Below are positions 8,334 through 13,207 of a DNA stretch of 13,207 nt, piece after piece. Each line of letters starts with the position of its first letter. Positions within the stretch are counted from its first letter, which is position 1. The notes beneath the pieces were generated by a model, which did no database searches, was not told the DNA's origin, and saw nothing but the letters and a program-made list of their open reading frames with translations. Source of the DNA: an uncultured Clostridium sp. Its GTDB lineage: Bacteria; Bacillota; Clostridia; Clostridiales; Clostridiaceae. Where the stretch lies: positions 1-13,207 of the forward strand of contig CAKVFO010000093.1 in assembly GCA_934746785.1 (NCBI GenBank), written 5' to 3'. The position numbers and the translations under genes are program-made.

Positions 8334-8617
8334 TTTTTACTCCTTAAAATAATCTCATTATTAGTTTTCTTTAGATTATTCTTTATATACAAATATTTAA
8401 TACAATGCAGTATTTATATCCTACTGTACCATTTTACAAAATTAAGATTTTAATAAAATTTCTTCTTATTATGTAATCATATTGATTTGTTGACATTTAT
8501 TATGTTTTTTATTATTATTTAGTTAACGTATAATCCATATTGTTTTCACAATTATATGTACAATGTATCTTTAGATAAGAAACTTATATATATATATATA
8601 TAAAAGGAGGAATCAGT
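8334..8617. promoter_or_regulatory. Divergent intergenic region between DUF488 and the synthase-receptor operon
   Basis: This 284-base region contains no coding sequence I can support. The right half holds the plus-strand promoter described separately and an untranslated leader of about 90 bases ending in an 18-base alternating TA tract (8585-8602) and the AAGGAGG site. The left half should hold the DUF488 promoter. A poor minus-strand candidate (TTTTGT, 17 bases, TATAAA, near 8440-8412) is visible but not convincing. A short hairpin, CAGTA with TACTG near 8408-8427, lies in this part. Confidence 0.5.
8490..8518 (+). promoter_or_regulatory. Vegetative-type promoter for the synthase-receptor operon
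   Basis: A perfect -35 box TTGACA (8490-8495), a 17-base spacer and a -10 box TATTAT (8513-8518) fit a housekeeping sigma-A promoter. Transcription would start near 8525 and leave a leader of about 90 bases before the ATG at 8618. A second -10-like TATAAT at 8529-8534 has no -35 at the right distance. Confidence 0.75.
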
Positions 8618-9619
8618 ATGCCACTAGCAATTATCGATTCAGTTATAGTTACTGGAAGCAAAAAGATAACCAATGATTACTATGTAAATTATTATAAAAA
8701 CGTAAAACATGATGAACATAATGTAGAAAAATTTTTACGGGATATTCTTGGAAGAAACGTAAGATATCACTGCGATAGACACTTTGAAAATACTCTTACA
8801 TTAGCTTCCAAAGCCACCGAACTAATATTAGAAAAACTTTCACTAAATGGAGAAGATATTGATTTGATAGTCTTCTGCAGTCAATACCCAGAGTTTACAA
8901 TGCCATCTCAAGCATGTATGATACATAATCATATTAACGGTAAAGAAAAATGTATTACGTTTGATTTGAATGCAAATTGTTTAGGAATGCTTAGAGGATT
9001 AGATGTAATTAATAGATATTTCAATGATAAAAAGGGTGATATTGCCAGAGCCCTACTTATAGGTTCAGATTATATGAGTATTCATACTCAGGAAAATGAT
9101 ATCGTTACGTATAGTAGTTTTGCTGATGGTGCATGCGCAATAATATTAGAATATACAAATGATAAAAACAAGGGGGTTATAGGCGCTGCAAATAGGACTC
9201 TTTCTACTGAAGCATACGGATGCTTATTCCCAGAATGCGGAATGTCAAGTATATCCACATATTCAGGAGAAAATGTAAAAACATCTTGGACTAACCCAGA
9301 TATCCCTCCTGTTATTCATTCCATGAAGGAAGCTCTTGATGAAGTTCTTGATAAACATCATCTTACAATAGATGATATTGATTGGTATTGCGGTTCTCAA
9401 TTTACCATAAAATTTTTCGAAGATATTCGTGATTATTGTGGAATTCCAAAAGAAAAAGGTATCTATATTGGTGATAAATATGGTTATACAGGAACAAGTT
9501 CACCTTTCTTTTCTTTTACAGAAGGATTACATAGCGGAAAGATAAAAGAAGGAGATTTGATATTTTTTACGACTGTAGGTGTTGGACATAGTATTTGTTC
9601 AATGCTTTTAAGATTTTAA
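8618..9619 (+). CDS. Ketoacyl-ACP synthase III-like protein with altered catalytic triad
   Basis: A 333-residue thiolase-fold protein related to FabH. The nucleophile region reads FDLNANCLGML with C121 in place of FabH Cys112, and the GSD and FADGACAIIL segments of the fold are present. The last 79 residues align with E. coli FabH (from memory) without a gap, from DWYCGSQFT to SMLLRF. In that alignment the PHQAN motif reads GSQFT, so the catalytic His is S260, and HGNT reads YGYT, so the catalytic Asn is Y290. A Cys-only site argues against ordinary decarboxylating condensation. It suggests acyl transfer, hydrolysis, a partner-dependent reaction or a binding role. It differs from a housekeeping fabH by standing outside any fatty-acid cluster and directly before a receptor gene. 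AGGAGG lies seven bases before the ATG. The substrate is unknown. Confidence 0.88.
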   Translation: MPLAIIDSVIVTGSKKITNDYYVNYYKNVKHDEHNVEKFLRDILGRNVRYHCDRHFENTLTLASKATELILEKLSLNGEDIDLIVFCSQYPEFTMPSQACMIHNHINGKEKCITFDLNANCLGMLRGLDVINRYFNDKKGDIARALLIGSDYMSIHTQENDIVTYSSFADGACAIILEYTNDKNKGVIGAANRTLSTEAYGCLFPECGMSSISTYSGENVKTSWTNPDIPPVIHSMKEALDEVLDKHHLTIDDIDWYCGSQFTIKFFEDIRDYCGIPKEKGIYIGDKYGYTGTSSPFFSFTEGLHSGKIKEGDLIFFTTVGVGHSICSMLLRF

Positions 9620-9654
9620 TATATTTTTCGTTTTATAGAAAAGGAGTATTGATT

Positions 9655-11133
9655 ATGAATAATGACAAAGTTATTAGCACAAAAAATTTAGTAGTTCTAG
9701 TCTCTTTAGTAGGCTCAATCATTGCAAGAGTAGCTTTAAACTTTACTTTTGCAGTTCCTACAATTGCTAGTACTTCTTTACTTTTGGCAGGTATTTTAAC
9801 ACTTCCTGCTGTTGCTATTCTCATGAAAAAAAATGTACAACCACAAAAAGTAATGTGTCTTTTATGCATTACTATGTTGATATATATCGTGATAATGGTT
9901 TGTACAAATCCCAATATTGCAAATTTCTGTATAATTTTCTATTCAATGTTTGTAGCAGTTCTTTATGAAGACATGAGAGCTATTTTTATAACAGGAATAG
10001 GTGATATAGTTTTATCTATTTACTTTTTCTTAAAATTTAAAGATCAGATGTTTTCAAGTGTTGATACAGTTCAAAATCTTCCTTTTTTAGTTTTATATAT
10101 ATTATTAGGGATGGTTATGTTCTGCATTTTAAGTTTACTAAGCAAAAAAGTATATACAGAACTTGAAGAATCTATGAAAGAAAGTAACAAAAATAAAGAT
10201 AAAAATGACATCCTTTTAAATAAAACAAAGGAAAATTCATTACACTTAAATTCTAATAATGAAGAGATTAAAGTTAGTATAGAATCTACTAATGCTGCTT
10301 CTAAACAAATGCTAGAAGCTAGTGAACAAGTAACTAATAAAGCTGCTGATGAAGTTATTACTGTTAAAAACATTAAAGACCGCATTAATGATGGTGTTAA
10401 TGAAATTGTAGACGTTAAAAACTCTAGTAAAGAAGTTACTGAATTATCTAACTTAAATAATGAAATTGTACAAGAAGGTGTAAATAAAATAACTAACCTA
10501 AATAATACTATTTCTGATGTAAGCAGAAATATTGATAAGGTTGTTTCTTCTATGAATATGCTATTAGAAAAGAATCAACAAGTATGCAATATTCTTGTAA
10601 CATTAAATGATATTACTGAACAAACTAATCTTCTATCATTAAATGCATCTATTGAAGCTGCTCGTGCTGGAGATGCTGGTAAGGGATTTGCTGTAGTTGC
10701 TGAAGAAGTTAGAAATCTTGCAGATAGTTCAAAGGAATTCACAACACAAATTGATTCTCTTCTTTCTGAATTCTCTGAAACAATAGAATTAGTTACTTCT
10801 GAAGTTAGTAATCAAAAAGGAGCTATTGATTCCTGTGGAAACTTCTCTAAGGAAGTTAGTACTTTATTTGACACCATTAGAGATAACTCAAATGGTATAT
10901 TGGATAAATCAACAGTTGTTGATACTAAGACTAACACTCTTGAAGAATACCTTAATAAAACTTTAAAAGAAATGAATGATGTAAGTGATTCAGTAGAAAA
11001 TACTGCTGCTTATATGCAAGAAATTTTAGCAAGTATAAATGATTTAACTGGTAATATTGAAGAAATAACTAGACGTTATGATAATATTGATCAAATTGCT
11101 GTTGATATGAATAATATAGTAAATGAAATTTAA
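9655..11133 (+). CDS. Methyl-accepting chemotaxis-type receptor with six-helix membrane sensor
   Basis: A 492-residue chemoreceptor. The first 165 residues are almost wholly membrane: I count six helices, near 11-29, 36-56, 66-83, 89-106, 108-126 and 142-162, joined by short loops, with no Cache, 4HB or PAS-like domain outside the membrane. A polar, Asn/Lys-rich linker (170-205) follows where a HAMP would normally be, and no HAMP is recognisable. The cytoplasmic coiled coil fills 208-492, with the highly conserved hairpin tip at 320-358 (TEQTNLLSLNASIEAARAG, then GKGFAVVAEEVRNLAD). This tip would contact CheA and CheW. No CheR-tethering pentapeptide ends the protein. I chose the ATG at 9655, after AAGGAG at 9641-9646; the frame extends upstream to 9595 but only overlaps the synthase gene. 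The gap to that gene is 35 bases, so the two are probably one transcript. Confidence 0.93.
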   Translation: MNNDKVISTKNLVVLVSLVGSIIARVALNFTFAVPTIASTSLLLAGILTLPAVAILMKKNVQPQKVMCLLCITMLIYIVIMVCTNPNIANFCIIFYSMFVAVLYEDMRAIFITGIGDIVLSIYFFLKFKDQMFSSVDTVQNLPFLVLYILLGMVMFCILSLLSKKVYTELEESMKESNKNKDKNDILLNKTKENSLHLNSNNEEIKVSIESTNAASKQMLEASEQVTNKAADEVITVKNIKDRINDGVNEIVDVKNSSKEVTELSNLNNEIVQEGVNKITNLNNTISDVSRNIDKVVSSMNMLLEKNQQVCNILVTLNDITEQTNLLSLNASIEAARAGDAGKGFAVVAEEVRNLADSSKEFTTQIDSLLSEFSETIELVTSEVSNQKGAIDSCGNFSKEVSTLFDTIRDNSNGILDKSTVVDTKTNTLEEYLNKTLKEMNDVSDSVENTAAYMQEILASINDLTGNIEEITRRYDNIDQIAVDMNNIVNEI

Positions 11134-11140
11134 CTTTTTA

Positions 11141-11179
11141 AAAAACTGTCAGTCTCAATTTGGAGACTGACAGTTTTTT
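11141..11179. terminator. Bidirectional terminator between the receptor gene and the convergent small gene
   Basis: A perfect 16-bp stem (11141-11156 with 11163-11178) with a 6-base loop and A/T tracts at both ends, so it can act on both strands. It starts seven bases after the receptor stop codon. The stop codon of the convergent small gene (11178-11180) overlaps its right end. Confidence 0.92.
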
Positions 11180-11408
11180 ATTCTGGAAAGTTTTTATTTA
11201 TTGTATCTTTAATGGAATCTCTATTATACTCAATCTTATTAATTAAATCATTAATTTTATTTTCCACATTTTTTGTAACGCTTAATAGATAGACTTTATC
11301 ATCATCTTCATATTTGTTACTTACTTCTCTTTCAATAGTTTGTAAAGTCAAATAAATATCTTCTAATTCATTAGAATATTTATTTTTAACATCCACCTTT
11401 CTTATCAT
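11178..11408 (-). CDS. Small acidic helical protein, function unknown
   Basis: A 76-residue protein I do not recognise. It is rich in Glu, Asp, Lys and Asn with no Cys and no membrane segment. Heptad-like spacing of Ile, Leu and Val through residues 17-70 suggests a helical hairpin or short coiled coil. The start is convincing: AGGAGGAATATT directly before the ATG is among the best ribosome binding sites in the window, which argues for a real gene despite its size. Its stop codon lies in the arm of the terminator shared with the chemoreceptor gene, so it is convergent with that operon. No clear promoter is seen upstream of 11420. The absence of a DNA-binding or enzymatic signature leaves its function open. 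Confidence 0.72.
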   Translation of the reverse strand: MIRKVDVKNKYSNELEDIYLTLQTIEREVSNKYEDDDKVYLLSVTKNVENKINDLINKIEYNRDSIKDTINKNFPE

Positions 11409-11560
11409 AATATTCCTCCTATCTAATTTATTTAAAATGATTAAATATGATCTTATTATTTAGCAAGATTTCTTTTATCATTTTTTGCTATTTATATTCA
11501 TTAATCAAAATCTACTTTTGTGTATATATTTACTTTTATTATATTTTATGGTATTATTAT

Positions 11561-11714
11561 GTAGAAATATATTTTATATATTTCTACACCTACACCTTTT
11601 AGGAATATATGTTTATATTCCATCTCTTATACCTCGTTTGAGGATTTTAGAAGGTGTCCGTTTATACCTTAATTTACCAATCCTTATTTAAATAAATACC
11701 AGCGGACATCTTCT
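11561..11714 (+). ncRNA. Candidate structured RNA of unknown class
   Basis: Four stem-loops follow one another: 11561-11572 with 11576-11587 (12 bp, perfect), 11602-11609 with 11614-11621 (8 bp, perfect), 11632-11635 with 11640-11643 (4 bp), and 11648-11660 with 11703-11715 (13 bp, one G-U pair). An alternative pairing of ACACCTTT at 11592-11599 with GAAGGTGT at 11650-11657 would enclose the second and third stems and compete with the fourth. Both imperfect positions are G-U in plus-strand RNA and A-C on the minus strand, which favours plus-strand transcription. No promoter or terminator directly brackets it and I cannot match it to a known family, so the RNA assignment is inference. Confidence 0.3.
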
Positions 11715-11850
11715 ATAAAAAAATCGTTCAATAAAATACATTTATATTATATTTTACCATATATTTATTATTTTTCACTGTTTCTATGTATAATTAACTT
11801 TAATATGTTAATAATTAAAATGATAAGTTTTATTATTGTTTTATATTTTG

Positions 11851-11920
11851 GGATATAACTAATAGTTTATTAATTCATTCTGCCAGATGAATCACCTAGC
11901 GTTCTTTATTAGCTATATCC
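11851..11920 (-). repeat. Long imperfect palindrome, possible structured RNA or mini-element
   Basis: An outer 14-bp arm (11851-11864 with 11907-11920) encloses an inner 6-bp hairpin (11873-11878 with 11887-11892) with an 8-base loop. On the minus strand the loop CTGGC (11886-11882) could pair with GCTAG (11900-11896) to form a pseudoknot. The two imperfect positions, one in the outer arm and one in the pseudoknot, are G-U on the minus strand and A-C on the plus strand. It could equally be a short non-autonomous element, although no target-site duplication is clear. Confidence 0.35.
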
Positions 11921-11940
11921 AAATATTAAATTATCATTTA

Positions 11941-11982
11941 AAAAAAGTGATGTACCTATTTTTTTGATACATCACTTTTTTA
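11941..11982. terminator. Bidirectional intrinsic terminator
   Basis: A perfect 14-bp stem (11941-11954 with 11968-11981) with T and A tracts on both sides and a 13-base loop. It lies about 40 bases beyond the end of the decayed membrane-protein gene on the minus strand and was probably that gene's terminator. It can also stop plus-strand transcripts. Confidence 0.8.
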
Positions 11983-12020
11983 GCGTATAGGACTGCCTTA
12001 CTAAAGCAATCCTATTTCAT

Positions 12021-12372
12021 TTAATTATTAAGCATTCTTATATATCTATCTTTAAATTCTTTTTTAACATCTGTAGCGGCATCTGAGGCTTTTCCTAAGT
12101 AATCATTAACCTACATTTATTAATGACTTCACCATCTATAAAATATCTATAACCAAAGAATAATCCTGCTACAACTAATATAAATGCTGCCTAGAAGACC
12201 AATACAAAAAATATAACTGTAACTGTAAGATTTACCTTAATAGGATTTCTTCCATCCTTTACTATATTAAGATAATTCCTATTATCTTTCTTTATTATTC
12301 TTCCAACACCTCCAGAATACCTTTCTTCCTCTTCCTTATTAATATTAATCCCTTTATATTTTCATTTTCCAT
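12021..12372 (-). pseudogene. Decayed single-pass membrane protein gene
   Basis: Reading the minus strand from ATG at 12372 (GGAG nine bases upstream) gives MENEN and then runs out of frame. A second frame continues with a charged segment, NKEEERYSGGVGRIIKKDN, NPIKVNLTVTVIFFVLVF, an in-frame TAG at 12193-12191, AAFILVVAGLFFGYRYF and DGEVINK. A third frame finishes VNDYLGKASDAATDVKKEF to a stop at 12021. Joined, these make a plausible small protein with a charged N-terminal part, one long membrane helix and an amphipathic tail. Two frameshifts (near 12362 and 12111) and one nonsense codon are needed, so the gene is broken unless the sequence has errors. I do not recognise the family. It lies 93 bases downstream of the 85-residue gene on the same strand. 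Confidence 0.65.
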
Positions 12373-12465
12373 GAAACTCATCTCCAATCTTTATTATGCT
12401 TATATAGCACTCATGGAAAATTAACCTAAAATATAAAAAAGATTAAAATTAGATTAAAATAACTT

Positions 12466-12723
12466 TTAAGATATTTCTTTAAGCTCTATTTCATAAACTT
12501 CTGTATTACATATATAATTGTATAACTTAAAAGCAGTATTACATATTATAAAACAATTCTTATTTTTGAAATTCTTTAAAGGATCACTGATTAAAACATA
12601 ATATTTATCTCTAGATGGTTTTACTTTTACAAGACCTCTTACACTATTTATAGATACTTTATTTATATTTTCATCTTTCAACAATTCATCTTTTATTCTT
12701 TTATAAAGTTCTGTCTTTTTCAT
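12466..12723 (-). CDS. Small hypothetical protein, 85 residues
   Basis: I do not recognise this protein. It opens with a basic helical segment (KKTELYKRIKDELLKDENI), followed by alternating strands: KVSINSVRGLVKVKPSRDKYYVLISD near 22-47, then CFIICNTAFKLYNYICN with three cysteines near 57-73, and an acidic end EVYEIELKEIS. The pattern looks like a small alpha/beta fold and no membrane helix is obvious. The ribosome binding site is weak (GTAGG ten bases before ATG), but the frame is open throughout and amino-acid use is not simple A/T drift. It may have been co-transcribed with the decayed membrane-protein gene that follows it, since no terminator lies between them. Confidence 0.55.
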   Translation of the reverse strand: MKKTELYKRIKDELLKDENINKVSINSVRGLVKVKPSRDKYYVLISDPLKNFKNKNCFIICNTAFKLYNYICNTEVYEIELKEIS

Positions 12724-12934
12724 TATAAATTAACCTACTTTCTAAAAACACATATTTCTGTATTATTAAATTTGTATAATATTATCTTTGACTCATATTT
12801 TTGTTTGTATACAGAAATAAAGAGAAAAATATTTATGTCTTAGATGAAGGAAATTTTGCTTTTCGATTCTTTTACAACACTACAATTATTTTTTATTTTT
12901 ATGTTTAAAACCTTTATTAAAAGGCAAATATTAT

Positions 12935-12964
12935 AATGATTAGTTTTTAATCATTCCTTTTTTT
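12935..12964 (+). terminator. Intrinsic terminator, first of a tandem pair
   Basis: An 8-bp perfect stem (12935-12942 with 12948-12955), a 5-base loop and then a seven-T run (12958-12964). The stem is A/T-rich, so the terminator may be weak alone. It overlaps the stop codon of the possible 30-codon frame. Confidence 0.6.
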
Positions 12965-12968
12965 GTTG

Positions 12969-12997
12969 AAGGCAGCCTATATTTAGGCTGTCTTTTT
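12969..12997 (+). terminator. Intrinsic terminator, second of a tandem pair
   Basis: An 11-bp stem (12969-12979 with 12984-12994) with one G-U pair on the plus strand, a 4-base loop and a T tract at 12993-12997. It is stronger than the terminator just before it, and the polarity of the T tract and the G-U pair mark it as acting on the plus strand. Confidence 0.75.
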
Positions 12998-13020
12998 AAT
13001 TACCATAAAAATAAATTAAG

Positions 13021-13207
13021 AGGCTGTAAAAGAGTATTTACTCCTGTGAACAAAAAGTGGCTGACGCCACGCTTTTTAGCGCAGGAAGCCACCTTGTTAA
13101 ATCCTGTCAAAAGGTTCTAAAAGCAAAATTAGAGGATAGAAGTAATATTTTTATGCTCCAAATCACAACCAATCGCTTAAAAATATTGCTTCTACCTCCT
13201 TAAATAC
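13021..13207. repeat. Structured intergenic repeat-like element, cut by the window edge
   Basis: This segment is visibly richer in G and C (13057-13093) than its surroundings and is packed with dyads. GAGTA/TACTC lies at 13032-13043. GTGGC/GCCAC forms a hairpin at 13057-13070 flanked by A5 and T5. As an alternative, AACAA plus GTGGCT (13049-13062) pairs with AGCCAC plus TTGTT (13087-13098), enclosing CGCT/AGCG (13070-13081). At the right, 13133-13153 pairs with 13178-13200 as an imperfect hairpin of about 20 bp. No open frame with a ribosome binding site is seen. It may be a dispersed intergenic repeat or the end of a mobile element, which one window cannot decide. Confidence 0.4.

Larger units (their letters stand above)
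11421..11940. other. Non-coding stretch with several inverted repeats
   Basis: No supportable gene is present. A 68-codon plus-strand frame at 11485-11691 is a low-complexity hydrophobic reading of A/T-rich DNA, lacks a ribosome binding site and runs through hairpins. What the stretch holds is secondary structure: the cluster at 11561-11714 and the isolated hairpin at 11851-11920, both listed separately. The rest is plain A/T-rich sequence. Confidence 0.6.
12724..13020 (+). other. Non-annotated stretch with possible small plus-strand transcript
   Basis: There is no firm gene here. A perfect TATAAT lies at 12775-12780 without a good -35, and TTGACT (12788-12793) lies 14 bases before TATACA (12808-12813), a spacing shorter than normal. 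A 30-codon frame at 12844-12936 encodes a hydrophobic peptide ending in FKTFIKRQIL, but it has no convincing ribosome binding site. Two terminators on the plus strand follow. Since both flanking genes on the left read the other way, these terminators imply a short plus-strand RNA, which is inference. Confidence 0.3.

Noticed and set aside
9595..9654. A 20-residue N-terminal extension of the chemoreceptor beginning inside the synthase gene.
   Set aside because: The ATG at 9655 has AAGGAG at the right distance, whereas 9595 has none, and the extension only reads through the synthase stop region.
9633..9914. Open frames antisense to the chemoreceptor gene (also 10071-10385).
   Set aside because: They lie wholly opposite strongly conserved receptor coding sequence and have no ribosome binding sites.
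11485..11691. A 68-codon plus-strand open frame with a hydrophobic product.
   Set aside because: It has no ribosome binding site, consists of Leu/Ile/Tyr/Phe runs expected from A/T-rich DNA, and runs through several perfect hairpins.
1..13207. CRISPR array, tRNA or rRNA genes, and intact insertion sequences.
   Set aside because: I saw no regularly spaced repeats, no cloverleaf or rRNA signature and no transposase frame on either strand; the right-edge repeat shows no coding part within the window.

Overview
The window is strongly AT-rich and has good AGGAGG-type ribosome binding sites, A/T-ending codons and Gram-positive-type capsule and chemoreceptor genes. This points to a Clostridium-like member of the Firmicutes. 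Species cannot be settled from the sequence alone.

Positions 7457 down to 1 (minus strand) hold one tightly packed polysaccharide operon that runs off the left edge. In transcription order it encodes a Wzz/CapA-type chain-length modulator, a CapB-type bacterial tyrosine kinase with a C-terminal five-tyrosine run, a four-step set closely matching Campylobacter PglF, PglE, PglC and PglD, and two glycosyltransferases (the second cut by the window edge). PglF, PglE and PglD would convert UDP-GlcNAc to UDP-N,N'-diacetylbacillosamine. PglC would load that sugar phosphate onto undecaprenyl phosphate, and the glycosyltransferases would extend it. CapA and CapB would control polymerisation. No flippase, polymerase or oligosaccharyltransferase lies inside the window. 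The control region at about 7490-7650 has two spaced dyads and a 10-bp inverted repeat.

Next comes a DUF488 gene (minus, 7716-8333) with its own terminator. It is divergent from a two-gene plus-strand unit (8618-11133) read from a clean TTGACA/TATTAT promoter. The first gene is a ketoacyl-ACP synthase III-like protein that keeps the active-site Cys but has Ser and Tyr where the catalytic His and Asn should be. The second is a methyl-accepting chemotaxis-type receptor with six membrane helices, no obvious extracellular domain and no recognisable HAMP. This pairing of a biosynthetic-looking enzyme with a membrane receptor is the most interesting system in the window. One inference is that the enzyme makes or modifies a hydrophobic signal that the receptor senses.

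From 11178 to the right edge coding density falls sharply. There is a small acidic protein convergent with the receptor, a decayed single-pass membrane protein gene, an unrecognised 85-residue protein, several terminators, and four stretches rich in RNA-type or repeat-type secondary structure: 11561-11714, 11851-11920, 12775-12997 and 13021-13207. In some of these, G-U versus A-C asymmetry suggests which strand is transcribed.
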